NCBI GenBank assembly: GCA_010405405.1
Contig: MU004237.1
Location: 166,014 to 230,013, forward strand
Origin: Microthyrium microscopicum
Lineage: Eukaryota; Ascomycota; Dothideomycetes; Microthyriales; Microthyriaceae
Direction of reading: 5' to 3'
Length of the DNA stretch: 64,000 nt
Of the stretch, positions 1-13,414 are shown in pieces. The notes under the pieces were generated by a model, which made no database searches, was not told the origin of the DNA, and worked only from the letters and a program-made list of their open reading frames with translations. Every line of letters begins with the position of its first letter. The first letter of the stretch is position 1. The position numbers and the translations under genes were made by a program.

Positions 1-985
1 ATCTTCATCCGCACACTCCAATTGCGCCAATGCCAATGACTCTAATGCCATCGCGCCTATGCTGCCGTGCACATGCACAAAAACATCACGTGTGAAGCGC
101 CTGATGGCTCTGTTTCTCACTGCATCTGCAGCTCTTTGTTCACCTATTCTCTCCTACGTCAAATCGGATCTTGCCCACTCAGAGCTCTCGGAGTGTCTCC
201 GCATACCAAGCACCAGAGTATCCAATCACCAAGAATCCAATTACTCTTCAAAGCACTAGTTAATCAGCTGCCCACAATGACTGCCGACTGCTGATCTGGT
301 GTCTTTTGCACTGATAGTATGCTCAGTAGTCTTTGCTCTGTTACTTTACTGTGTGACAAGGCTAGGTCAGCCGTATAGACCGTATAAGGGAGACTCTTGT
401 GGAGTTACTTGTTATGGTGATTGGCTAATGGCATGCAGTTGCAGAAACGGGGTCCTTCAATTTTTTTTCTTCACGTCCACCTGCTGTGTCTATCGTGCAT
501 TGAACCATGTGTGGTGGCGTGGCAAAATTGACGGCACGAGAAAGACGTGGCCGGTTTCTCTAACTTGGCACTTCATGGAATATAAGTCCACTCTTCCAGA
601 AAAGAATGCTAAGAAGATCGTATCTTAGTACTCTATTTGAATCGAGCTGCGAATGGCAGCGAAGCAACTTCATCGCCGCCATCGCGAGAGACTGGAGAAT
701 ATAGGAGCGCGAGATGAGTCAACTTCAGTCTCAACGCCTCTTATCAGCATCGTGACTTGTTTCACACGGCCCAGAGTAGGCCAACAGATAACTGCAGCTG
801 CAAAGCACAATTTGTCTCACTCCCGCCCGTGGGACACTAGATTCAAAACCTACTGCCTGAACCGCAGTCGTGTCTAACCTCATGTTCATGAATTCAATGC
901 TATCTAAATAAAATCAAGGGTATATGCGCGCGTAACGGGTCTTTGCTAGCCGTCCGAAAAACAAAGAGCATCCATAACAAGAGAA
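1..985. other. No recognisable gene
   Basis: Short open frames occur on both strands, but none has a recognisable domain, a convincing start context or a splice pattern. The right part is the 3' flank of the histidine kinase gene, which ends at 986 on the minus strand. I see nothing else here. Confidence 0.5.
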
Positions 986-3900
986 TTACTTCCAGGATCC
1001 AGCCTGGTCTTCTAATAAGCCCAATAGTGCCTTGAATTTCAATGGTTTCGTAAGATAATGATCAGCTCCGCTACTGATTGCATCCATTCGTGCTGAAGTG
1101 CTCGCTAGGCCTGTGACGGCTACGATCATTGCTCGTTTGCGGTCGCTGGTTTGTTCGTAAGTGCGTATTTCGCGGGTTGCGGTGTTGCCATCCATAATGG
1201 GCATTGAGGTATCTATTTGAGTTAGCATGGTAGGTCAAATGTCGAGTGGAGGTGATAGATGGGAAAACAAGTTGGCTGTTCCCAACAGCCGTAATGAGAG
1301 CAAGCCAATTATTTTGGCCTTCCGTTGGATGAAGCTTACCCATGAGGACAACATCGAATGGCCGAGGGGAGTCTTTGAACTTGTTGAGTGCGTCTTGGCC
1401 GTCAAAGGCCTCCATATGGGGATAGCCTTTGTTGTTCATAAGAGCGATAAGGAGCTGCGTATTTTGTTAGTGATGATACATCTTCATGTTGTGCGGACTT
1501 ACTCGTCGATTGATTTGGTTATCATCTACGACTAGGACATATGGGCCGTTGGTATTCTCTTTCGTCGCGGGCTCTGTCTTGGTGGGAGGTACAGTTTGTG
1601 CCATGCTTTTTCTTTGAGTTGATGATGATCGACTGGCTGATGGCTGATCTGCTTGACGAAGTACAAGAGTGTTTTGTCTCTCCAGTCCAGGACGATTGAG
1701 TTCAGCTGATTGTTGTCGGTCGAGACAGCTCCCCAGAGTCCTTGCGAGTTTGAAAGGTCCACATCTGTTTGTTATGTTTAGTGTATGTTGCAAGACAGCT
1801 GATATGATGACTTACGGTTGAGCTATGATCTCCACGATGCTAGACTGATCCAACACTCGTACATCATTTCGCAGCGCCGAAGCTTCAATGGCGTCCAGCG
1901 CCAGAAAAACGACTACAGGTGTTTTCCGCTCCGGGATACTCCTCGAACGCACGATAGATAGAGTGTCAAAGCTTGGTTCAACGCAAATCACAAAGTCTGT
2001 CGTTACGTCGTTCAAATTTGCCGCAAGAAAAGCATCAATGGAAAGCCATTCTTTCAACTGCTTCACCAGCAATTGGCCCAGTCCGGCCACCGCTGACTGG
2101 CTGCCGGCGGAATGAACAACCTCTTTGGGCTCCAGTATACACACTCGCTGTCCACGCATGCGCTCCGTGGCCTCAGCTATAGATTGGCGTTCTGCAGTAT
2201 CGATTACGGGCTTTCGATTTGATGCGAAGAGTGGCAGCTCTACGCGAGTGTCTGTTCCAAAACTTCGTTTGCTCCGAACACTAATCGTTCCTCCTATGGA
2301 CTCGACGAGCTGCTGCACGATGCTCATCCCTAGACCGGTGCCGGCGTAGAACGAGTTTTCTTGGGAAAAAGGCTTGAACATTCCATTGGCGAGAAATTCG
2401 TCTGACATGCCAATGCCGGAGTCTGATATTGTTAAAATTAGTCTTTTTTCCTGATATACCGTTTCGGTGCTTGTTGCCGTGTCCGTACTATCCTCATCAT
2501 CCTTTGAAGGTAGGGATACATCTTGCAATTCCAGAGATAGGCGGATGTATCCAGAATGTGTGAACTTGACAGAGTTACCAAATATATTCATGATGATTCG
2601 GCGCCAAGCGCCAGGGGCCATCACAAAATCCGTGTTGGTAAGATGCGGCATGTCGAGAAGAATCCAGACGTTTCTTCGCTCAGCGTCTTGTTGTGATCCC
2701 GTTACAGGACCTCCAGATGGTGGGTAAGATTTTAATAGAAAAGCCATGGGCCGTGAATCTTCCATTTGTGTGGACATGGTTCTATAAGATGCTCCAGCGA
2801 ATACGGCTTCGATAACTTCTTCCATACAAAGGGTAATGTCCACGGTTTCTAATGGCTGTAGATCTCCACTAGGAAGCTTTTTCCGGCGAAGTTTTACGTG
2901 ACCCTTCCTACTAGGCTTGAGAGGGTACTTTTTGCGATTACCAAACTTGGAGTTCCTTATATCGTTAATTTTGGAGTAATCCAGCACGTGTTCAACAGTG
3001 TCAAGTAGCGTTCGCCCAGACATTTCTATGGAAGAGAGCATGCCTTGCTGAAACGCGCTGAGAGGTGTTTCTTGTAAAAAGTGAACTACAATTTGTAAGC
3101 ATTATACAATTATGGCGAAATGCAATGTGATTGGGAGAACTTAGACTTACCGCCGCCCAAGATTCCATGGAGAGGTGACCGAAGCTCGTGTGAGATACTT
3201 TGAACAAATGTTGCCTTGGAATTACTTGTCGCAATAGCATCTAATCGCGAAACTTCAGTCATTATGGTGTTGCCGAATGCCCTCAGGTACATCATGTCAA
3301 AATCAGGGAAAAGAGCGCGTTGTGAATCCGTTGTCCATCCAAGACACATGGCAAACCACCTTCCTCGCTCATAATTCCAAAGTGGAAGAAGAAATACACT
3401 TCGTGACCCCGGAGCAAATGATTGAATGGCTTCGCCTATAGTTTTCTTTCTTCGCCTCCTTGGGGTAGCAGGTGGAGCTGGGTCGGTTAATGCGGCTACA
3501 AGAGTAGAGTCGGAATCTTCGGTGGAAGACAAGTTTCCAGCCCCGTCGAAATTGAATATGCCACCCTTAGGATAGAGCTCAAGCATCTTTTTGAGGTCTG
3601 CCTCTGTCAAAGACCCATCGTTCGGCCTATATATGGGCTCATTCTCAGCTGATGCAGTTCTACCCGCAAAGCTGAGTAAATCACAGAGTTTGCGAAGGTG
3701 ACTTCTAGGACTGTTAAACCAGTCTTTGGGATTTTGCTCGGATTTTTGATGTGATGGATGGTTACTGCGAAGTTTTGGGGTTTCGTTTCCGCTGCCCGAA
3801 TCAGAGTCGCCCAAGTGTGATGATGCTGAGCTATTCTTGTCTAGAGTCTCTGCCTTCCCAGAGGTAGTGCTACGAATTCTGCCCGCTACAGCAGAGGCGT

Positions 3901-5082
3901 CGAAGATCGCAATTCCATCTAGATCACACGAGTCTCGTATAATGCTCGCCGCTCGTGAGAACATGGACTTTGCGCCTGGTGATAACAGCTGTTCCTGAAA
4001 AGTCGGATGCTTGCTAGTCTTTTCTTCTGCAACGCTAGCTTCCAAATTCGGTTTCTGAGAGACAGTTGCTGCACTGTTAGGCGTAGGTTGAGGTAATGAC
4101 TGCTCAGATAATTTCTTGGTGGGAGGGCCTGAGATGCTTGAACCAACAGGCTCTGTAGCTTTAATTTCATCAACAAACGAGGTCAGTCCAGTCATCATCT
4201 TCTCGCCACGTAAAGTTTCCTGCTTATGGGAATTAGATACTAGGTAATTCATGGTAGTATCCGCCAATTCATGAAGCGTTTGGTATTCCCCGTGGCTAAG
4301 ACCAGGACGAGGAGTGTTCGAGTAGACACACAGAGCACCGATTTTGGCTCCATCGGGACTGAGTAGAGGTACTCCAGCGTAGAATCTGTTTCGAGGTCCT
4401 TCATGAACAAACCACTCTCTTTTGTATCTCTCATCTGGGACAAGTTAGTAAACGAGTAGAATATTGAATACAACACGATATGAAACCCATCGAGGGTTGA
4501 AGTGTTGACGGAAGGACTACGAAATTGGGGTTGTATTACCTTTGAGAAGATCATGGATAACAACATTGCCGGAGGTTGTTTCTTGATGTATATTGGGAAT
4601 GGGGTTGATGTCGGGACTGTCCAACAATAATGTGCAAAGTCCTCTATTGCGTGGAATTATTGCGTTGCCTAGCCACAGACTTTCAACGCCATCGGGGCTA
4701 GGAGTACTTCCCAGGGAAAGTCGTGGAGTCGCTTCTGCCAGAATACATTGGCGATGCCCGTCTATCAGGCTTATCAAAGCTCGAGAGACTCCAAGTTTGA
4801 TAGCAGCCAATTGAGCCAACGAGGTAAGAACAGAGTCAGTTGCCGCTTTCGGAATGTGATCTCGAGGTGGAAGTGGAACGTCTAAGGAACTTAAGGCTTC
4901 GGTAAGGTCCACTCCAAGTAGGTTCGGGTCATTGTATCTAGGCGAAAGTCAGACCGAAGTTGAGAAACAAGTGATAAGTCAGCCTACTACCTATGAACAT
5001 TTTGCTGCCGTTTGTTTTCCGAAACAGCTTTTTTGGCAGGTTTGTTGGTCGCAGGGACGGCTTCGGAAGCGCTGGATGCCAT
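986..5082 (-). CDS. GAF-domain hybrid histidine kinase
   Basis: Two-component sensor kinase of 1,215 residues, probably cytosolic because no membrane segment is visible. Exons on the minus strand are 5082-4991, 4937-4540, 4434-3151, 3085-1816, 1764-1503, 1454-1340 and 1212-986; they sum to 3,648 nt with GT-AG borders. Domains in order: a GAF-like sensor region (about residues 35-240), a long Ser-rich linker, an H-box with SHELRSPLHG (phospho-acceptor about His579), a HATPase domain with N-box FGNSVKFT, G1 DSGIGM and G2 GTGLGMS, then a C-terminal receiver. The receiver has the acidic pair VVDD, MPIMDG after the phospho-acceptor Asp (about residue 1141, its codon split by the last intron) and the conserved Lys in LTKPL. 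All key phosphotransfer residues are present, so it should be active. By family knowledge it would signal through an HPt protein to response regulators. Its input signal cannot be read from sequence. Confidence 0.9.
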
Positions 5083-6174
5083 ACTGAGCACGCGGCCACG
5101 CTGGAAGTCAAATCGGCTCAGGCCAAGTACAGAATAAGTTTACGACACGAGAGGAGCTGAAGGGACAAGCATCGCACACACGCAATTAGGCAATGCAACA
5201 GGAGAGTGTATCCGAGGGGTTTATCGGATAGGGAACGTGATCCGAGAATGTTCGGGAACTGTAGTTGGTAGAGGGGAAGGAACGAGGTTTTTCGTGGTGA
5301 AGAGTCGCTATGCCATGAATATAAGATATTCCGGGAAGGAGTTGGTTAAGATTGCAAAGCCCTTATACATTGAGTCCAGTAGTAAGCAGGTAGAGAGACG
5401 GAAGCATCTGGACCACGGTGTCGCCGTCTGGAACATTGAATTGTTGATGAGAGACAGAAGTTGGTAGTAATTGCTTGCCGCTAGAGACTTAGTAAAGCCT
5501 ATTAGACTATTAGCGGTTTAGTGCTGCCATTGCCGACCACCTGGCACCAACCTCGCCAATTGCCCGAATCCCGAGCTTAAACTTTGCCAGGATCTCTCGA
5601 TCTCTCAGTCCATACTCTATCCATTTCTGTCCACAGTCCCATTTCGTTTCAATATTCATGTGTACGATGGATGCTCTAGCACTCACTACTTCCAGACTTC
5701 AGACATTGTATCGAGGCAGAGTGGCAAGAGACTAGAGGCAAGAGACAAGCCGAGATAGATCAAAAGGTAGGCTGTAAATACTGTTTCTTTTGTGTGTTTT
5801 TATGGTTAGAAATTAGAATTTTGCCAATTGTGAGTCTAGAAGATTACCTAGCGTCGGACCCTGCAGGGTACAATGACGATCTCCCGGAGTTTATTCCGAT
5901 GTCGACCTGACTCGCGCAAGAACACTATCCACGTGTATTTTGACATTTTCATCTCTTTACCAAAAGTAACAATATACTAATGGCCATCAGATTTGATGAG
6001 ATTTCGGCAATGTCAGAGCCTCAAGTACTAAACAAGAACCGCGTCAACCATGATCAATTGACAGAGTACGCCCTTGTCCTATGATGGCCATGTCAGTATC
6101 ATTGCTTCGCCGCCCTTTGAGTTTTATAACAGATCATACTATCATTATATATCAATCTAAGAATACAACAAAAC
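5083..6174. other. Intergenic: kinase 5' flank and monooxygenase 3' flank
   Basis: This is upstream of the kinase start and downstream of the monooxygenase stop. A 76-codon open frame at 5237-5467 has no recognisable content. No gene is seen. Confidence 0.5.
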
Positions 6175-8187
6175 CTACAACCTACCCTCCTCACCCCCAA
6201 GCTTTCGCGTAACGAACCCTCCAAAGTACTGGTTCAAGGCCTCCACCGTCCCATTACCCTCCACCAACCGCACCACACACCCAACATACCCATCCGGCCT
6301 AACCACAACCACCGCACCATCCTCACCAATACCCATCTTCGTGTGTGCCGCGCCAATCGTCACGCCAGGTACACGCAGATCCGCCACATCATCCGCATAT
6401 ACATGGTCACGGTACCGTGCCAGCAGCGGCGGCAACGCATCCGTAATCTCAATCTCGCCCCGTTGAGCCCGAAAGATAGATGCGAAGGTAAAGAAGCGCG
6501 AGTGCGGATTATGCTTCTCATGTGTACTCGTTGAGGTGCCATGCGCATACTTGCTCAATACACTGCCCTTGGCCTCTAGTCCGCGCGCCAGGTCTTGTAG
6601 TGCGCCAACTCGTTTGCCTAGCACACCAGCGAATACGTATACGCGGAAAGATCCGTTGAGCGGAATCTCTTGCTCGAGATGCACGACATTCGCATCGACT
6701 ACGCGCCGTACTGTCGCCGGTGTTAATATATAACCGGCGCGCAGTTTTGTGCCATTGTTGTCAGGGTGTAGGATGAGTGGGTGCGTAGATGTGTGAGCGG
6801 GTGTCCAGTTAAGGGCGTTGGCCATGTATTTGACGCCATAGCCAGATGTGAATTCGCATGAAGCTTTGAAGGTTTTTACGAAATCGTTTTCGACTGTGCC
6901 GGTTGAAGCGTTGGCTTCTTTGGAGGCAGCTTGGACTTCACCGGCGGACGGGAGGCGGGTGGAGAAGAGTTTGGCATATTTTGCGTCAAAGTTGAGAAGT
7001 TCTTCGGCGACGTGCTTGCGTTCGGGCTCGTAGGTGGAGAGGATGGAGCGGGATGCGAAGCCAGATTCGACGTGGTGAATCTTCCAGGCTAGATTGGCAG
7101 CGTCGAGGAAGGCAGTGTTCATGCCTTGACCAGCTTTGGGCTAATTGGATGGTCAATTGAAAACTGCTAGCTTGAGGTCGAGAAGACTTACGCTGTGAGT
7201 ATGGCATGCATCGCCGCCCAGGAAGACTCGTTCGTCTAATGTGTACTTTTCTGATATACCTTGACCGATGGGATAGACTGAGAACCACTCTACACGATCG
7301 AACTCGAGTGTGTATGGCTTGAATATCGCCTTCGCCTTCTCTATGACCTGCTCCTCTGTTGCCGTTTGCCTTGGATTGAAATCCGGATCTGTCGAGGACG
7401 CTATTTGGATATATAACCTGACCATATTATCCTCTCTCGGTATAACCATAATCGATCCCGCATCAGAGTGTATCGTGCACTTCATCTAGTAAAAGCATTA
7501 GTATCCGCGTTCCACCCAGCAACGAAACCGACTAACCTTGATATCCGGGAAATTCGTATTAACAACCCCATCCATAACCCCCCAAACATGCGCAATCGGA
7601 TCCTTATGCACAACCTTAATCCCCAAAGTCTCCCGAACCATACTCTTCGCCCCCTCACCACTGAACAAATACTTCGCTCTCACCACCTCCCTCTCCCCCG
7701 TCTCCACATGCTTCACCTCCACCTTCACCGGATACAACTCGTCAACCTCATCGTTCTCAAAGCCCTCAATCGTCCACGGCCTTTGTACATTGACCCCATG
7801 TTCCGTCATATCTTTCAAGAACACACGCTCAATATGCCCCTGATGCAACAACGTCGTAAACGGATACCGAGCATCGATGAACGCGGGACAGGACGCCCAT
7901 GTCCCCGTCCTCTCTATGCCCTTGCCGCTGGGATCCCAGAAAGCAACTTCGTACACCTTCGCCGGCGCATGGTCCATGATAGCCCGCTTAAGACCCATAT
8001 TCCGCAACAAGTCCAGCGAGCGCGGCTGGATGCCATCCGCGCGACCTGTTGCGGTCGGTGTGCGACGATTATCGATGTGTTTGATGCGATAGCCCCAGCG
8101 AGCGAGGCAAGTGGACAGCATAAGGCCGACGGGCCCTGCGCCGATGATGACAATGTCGTAGCGGGGTATGTTATCTGCAGCCATCAT
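6175..8187 (-). CDS. FAD-dependent phenol 2-monooxygenase-like protein
   Basis: Predicted flavoprotein aromatic hydroxylase of 636 residues. Exons are 8187-7537, 7485-7192 and 7140-6175 (1,911 nt). The N-terminus carries the dinucleotide-binding motif [12 protein letters not shown] second FAD motif, [17 protein letters not shown], is rebuilt across the last intron, which supports that junction. The C-terminal third resembles the thioredoxin-fold dimerisation domain of phenol hydroxylases, ending in [12 protein letters not shown]. By family knowledge such enzymes hydroxylate phenolic substrates using NADPH and oxygen; the actual substrate is unknown. Two adjacent ATGs at 8187 and 8184 are possible starts. 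An in-frame extension to 8292 would add 35 hydrophobic residues before the Rossmann fold and is less likely. Length and motif order fit the family. No neighbouring genes suggest a catabolic cluster. Confidence 0.88.
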
Positions 8188-9215
8188 GATTGGAATCACA
8201 CAGGGAGGTAAAGTAAGAGAAGTAAGGAAGATTAGATTTGAAAGAGGAAAGGGTAGACTACTTGAAGGCGATATACAGTGTGAGATCAACACAGCTTAGT
8301 TGGTGACGCCGAGCCATGTCCGATATGAGACGGCTTCAATTGTCGGCTTCGATGTGACTTCACGGCTGGAGAAAGCGGCAGTCCCGAGCAGTGGGATAGC
8401 AGCGGATCAGCGAGAGTCCACGGACTAGAGGCAGTCAGCCAGCAAAGGGCAGAGTTAGCTGGGCCCCCGCACCCAGGGACGAGTAGAGGTCATCAATTGC
8501 AGTTGTGGACGAAGTTAAGTGCAGAACGGCTGGTTTGATCGGTAAATATATTGATTGTGCCTCGTTGCCTTGCGGCCTTACCAAGTCAATGCTTCAATTT
8601 AATTTTCCAACAACATTTGAACCGAAGGCGGAATCTTCAAGTCTTAGAGAATTCGATCAGAATTTCGCAGGAGTTTAGCAAATTGAAGTTGACGAATGAT
8701 AGAGTTCTATCAAACCAGATCGCGGGAATTGCATAATTGATGAGTCAAAATTGGTTGTAAGGTACGGTATGTTGTTGGTTCTCGTGCATTTAGTGGTCAT
8801 GACGATAGAACAAATCAGCAAATGTAAAATTGCACGAATAACGATTGTGGTCTGTAAAATCTTGATATTCTCCTACATCTACCTCTGCTCTCTGATGGCT
8901 GTTTAAGCCACCTCATCCATTCATATTGCACAGTCGAAGAATCCACTTGATTCAATCCTTTTGATACCATGAAGCTTTAGTTGAAAAGCCTTACATCCCA
9001 GCGCAGAAGCTAGGCTCTACCCAAAGCCATTTTCCAGGTGAGTTGAAACTCCCAGACCCAAATCAATCAAGTGATGGGCAACAAAAACGCCAATGCCGAA
9101 TGCCGTTGAAGGACAAGTCGCCTGATATCACATTTTTTCGATCCCAACAAAAGGTATCATCCCAAAGCCATGTAACAATGTTGAAAACGCAGCAAAGAAA
9201 ACACAGTTGCTCCGC
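8188..9215. other. Intergenic: monooxygenase promoter side and SAHH 3' flank
   Basis: No coding stretch is supported. A 61-codon open frame at 8551-8736 shows no family feature. The region separates two minus-strand genes. Confidence 0.5.
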
Positions 9216-10761
<1,546 letters not shown>

Positions 10762-11100
10762 ATTGAAGAATAAGTCAAGACTGGATTTGGAGAAGAAAGT
10801 GTAGGGGATTTAGCCAAAAAGCTTCAAGACTCAATGAGCAAGAAGCAGATAATGGGAATTGGAGATTGGATGTAGGATATAGGTTGGGAGAGAAAGTGTG
10901 TAGTGGGGAAGAAAAAAAAGGTGGTGAGAAAGAAGCGGCGAGAGCCAGCCCTGCAGACTCCAGAGCTCCTGCCCCTCCACCAATGTCTGACACTCGTGGG
11001 CCTGCATTGTTTCTTCACCGATACCGGATCTGTCACATATTGCGCTGTGTTTTTATACAACAGTTTCTCATCGTTTGAGAACTTCATGACAGAGTGGCAT
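10762..11100. other. SAHH upstream region
   Basis: This is a 339-bp gap between the SAHH start and the stop of the next minus-strand gene, and it must hold the SAHH promoter and leader. A G/A-rich tract at about 10,875-10,945 becomes pyrimidine-rich on the transcribed strand, a feature often seen before fungal start codons. No gene is seen. Confidence 0.5.
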
Positions 11101-12133
11101 TCATTCAACCAGAGCCCATGCTGCTCCTACCATGGCCACAAGCGACATGCTTCCCGCCATAAGCAGATTCACTGCGTTATTGTCCAGAATATCATGCCCC
11201 ACCGCGATCTTGCGACTCTGACTTCCCTTCGTGTCTTTTGTTGGTGTAGACGCAGCAACCAGTACTTTATATCCACCATCACCTTCGATGACTTTACCGG
11301 TCCGAACATCCACCACGCTTGCTTGCAGGGCTGCTCCAAGGAGAGAGTCCAACAAGGAGCCTCCCAAGCCAACAGCCGTCAAACCTACCACAAGGTTGAC
11401 CTTTGATTGTAGAGTCCACCCGGCGCATAGTGGCATCATAACGACAGCTACGGTGCTGATCAGAAATGATCCGAGTAATCCGGCTTGTAGCCCTGTCGCA
11501 CTGACTCCGCCGTTGGTACCAGGAGGAACTACACGCCACGGCGCTGTGATGAGTCGAGGATTTGACTTTGAAAGGATGCCTAGTTCGGATGAGAAGGTGT
11601 CGGAAGCTACAGCTGCATAGTTGCTGGACGAATGTCAGTCGACTTGCGAGTTGTAAGCTTTAACAAGTACTTACCCAATGATGCCGAAAACCAAGACATC
11701 CTCGATCTGCAAGCCTTTGCGCGGCAGACAGCTTCCTTTCTTCTCATTCTGCCGTAATACCCACGCATGAAGTAGTATAAGCACTGAAGCCACGATGGAG
11801 TTTGCGAGCACTTGGATGTGGCCTCGGGGTCCTTCGCCGCCTGGTGATCCGCTAGACGAATGTGTAAGCTTTGCTTTGATGTCATGCTTGACCTGTTAAT
11901 TCCATATGTTAGCGGAAGCTCCATCAAAATAGAAAGACCATGAATACCTTTGTGACTGCGGTTCCAGCCAGAAAAAAGACTACGAGAAGCGTGAAGAAGA
12001 CGCTCCAAGGATGGATCGCGTGAGCTCCTGCTGTAAGTACTGCCGCGACGATTCCAATCGGAGTGAGAGAGTTGCGTGAAATGGCTCTATACACCAAGCC
12101 CAGTGTAGCCAAAAGTGCGATCCACGGATTCAT
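11101..12133 (-). CDS. DUF92/TMEM19-family integral membrane protein
   Basis: Predicted 308-residue polytopic membrane protein of the DUF92 (TMEM19) family. Exons are 12133-11948, 11892-11675 and 11623-11101 (927 nt). The N-terminus MNPWIALLATLGLVYRAIS is hydrophobic and is followed by several further membrane segments. Family-typical stretches include KSLTPIG-like RNSLTPIGIVAA near the start, a conserved block around VASDTFSSELG, and PGTNGGVSATGL after the last junction, continuing into GLLGSFLIS. Plant relatives (VTE6) act as phytyl-phosphate kinases; the fungal role is not established, so I give no reaction. Splice borders are standard, and the last exon is open through the family motifs. 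It lies in the same orientation as the SAHH gene, 339 bp upstream of it. Confidence 0.87.
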
Positions 12134-13188
12134 CTTGAGAAAGTCTCGTTGTTTTTCGCGGTAGACTGATCAGCTTGTTACGATTGCAGGCCTCCAAGCT
12201 TGGAATTACTTGTAATGCGCCACAAAGATGACGACAGGGATCACCCGATGGGACCCACTTTACCTAATGGATGTGTGGCAGCAGGATGTGGCACAAAATT
12301 ACCCCTGACAATTGGAACTTTACGACAACAAAAGAAACGGCACCTGCCCAGCGGATGTATTTGGTGCTAGTTTTGGCAGATTTCGACATATGTCAAGCAA
12401 ACTTGAAAACTTGACCCTGGAAATCGGTATGTATGACTGAGGACAGTAGGCACGATGTTCAGTATGGCGGGTGCACAATTTGACTCCTGAGATTGAGATC
12501 GTTGAGTCTGATATCTGCCACTCACTGCTCTTTCCAAACAGTAATCTGTAATATGTAGGCATTGAAGACCGCTTCACTTACCAAGCACCATGGCAAGATA
12601 AGCACGTTATTGCCATAATGCACAGTGGCACCCATCGATCTCGAAGAGAGCTCGCTCTCAATTCGCTCAAGTATAATCCTGCCTTTGGAAGGTGAGGGCT
12701 TGTACTTAGCAAGTACGCGAAAACCCGTTCCATGGTAGTTTCCAACTTCAAGAATGGCGAGTCTACTCATCGCCCGTGAAATCTTTGTCTTCTCTCTCTT
12801 CTTCTTCTTTTGGTATGCACAGCATCTTGACTTAAGTGAAAGTTGACTGTGCTCTCCCTGCTATCAACATGACCGTACGTACTTCTCACGATCCAACCAT
12901 TCTCTGCTTCGGCCAGATCTTCCACATTCCTTCCGTGCCCCTTCACTATGACAATATTCAACTCGGAGCATCAATCAAGACTCTTTCACTCTGTCAAACC
13001 CTCATCCTGTCCCTCATCATTCATCACAAGCTCGTCTCTACGCTGGCATGGTTCATCTAAAAGGAGAATCATCAGCATCTCATCTTGACCGAGTCTCAGC
13101 TATTTGATCTACTCGCTGGCGTACTCACTCACCAGATGTTTTACTCACTATCTCACTGCCTGCGTACTTGCCTCACTGGCTCAAAGTC
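12134..13188. other. Intergenic region without a supportable gene
   Basis: A minus-strand open frame at 12582-12770 ends at a good donor sequence, but the only nearby acceptor would give a 36-nt intron and a 70-residue product without a known motif. I do not call it. The region also holds the DUF92 promoter side, and must hold any upstream exon of the plus-strand gene whose last exon starts at 13,415. Confidence 0.4.
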
Positions 13189-13246
13189 TCATCGGCTCAA
13201 CGTCTCATCAGCTCAACGTCTCATCAGCTCAACGTCTCATCAGCTC
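13189..13246 (+). repeat. 16-bp direct tandem repeat
   Basis: Three full units of 16 bp (consensus TCATCAGCTCAACGTC) run from 13189 to 13236, with a partial fourth unit to 13246. The first unit differs by one base. The array grades directly into the CTCA microsatellite that follows, so the two probably arose by slippage from a shared seed. Confidence 0.9.
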
Positions 13247-13384
13247 ACTCACTCACTCACTCACTCACTCACTCACTCANNNNNNNNNNTCACTCACTCA
13301 CTCACTCACTCACTCACTCACTCACTCACTCACTCACTCACTCACTCACTCACTCACTCACTCACTCACTCACTCACTCACTCA
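13243..13384 (+). repeat. (CTCA)n microsatellite containing an assembly gap
   Basis: A perfect tetranucleotide array is interrupted only by ten N bases at 13280-13289. The N run is an assembly gap, so the true repeat number is unknown. The open frames of Ser-Leu-Thr-His repeats seen across it are artefacts of a four-base repeat that reads through in every frame. The array appears to sit in an intron: a TACTAAC branch site and an acceptor follow at 13398-13414. Confidence 0.95.
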
Positions 13385-13397
13385 GTTTTGATATATA

Positions 13398-13414
13398 TAC
13401 TAACATGTCTTTAG
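13398..13414 (+). other. Intron 3' end: branch site and acceptor
   Basis: TACTAAC at 13398-13404 is the ideal fungal branch-point sequence. An AG follows at 13413-13414 with no other AG between. This marks the end of an intron on the plus strand and fixes the start of the following exon at 13415. Confidence 0.6.

Noticed and set aside
5237-5467. 76-codon plus-strand frame upstream of the kinase
   Set aside because: It lies in the kinase promoter region, and its composition and length are what chance would give.
7498-8292. N-terminally extended start of the monooxygenase at 8292
   Set aside because: The added 35 residues are hydrophobic and precede a Rossmann fold that normally begins near the N-terminus; the ATG pair at 8184-8187 fits better.
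12522-12770. Two-exon minus-strand gene of about 70 residues
   Set aside because: The donor is good, but the only acceptor gives a 36-nt intron, shorter than the others here, and the product has no recognisable feature.
12767-12961. 64-codon minus-strand frame
   Set aside because: No domain, no splice partner and no conserved motif.
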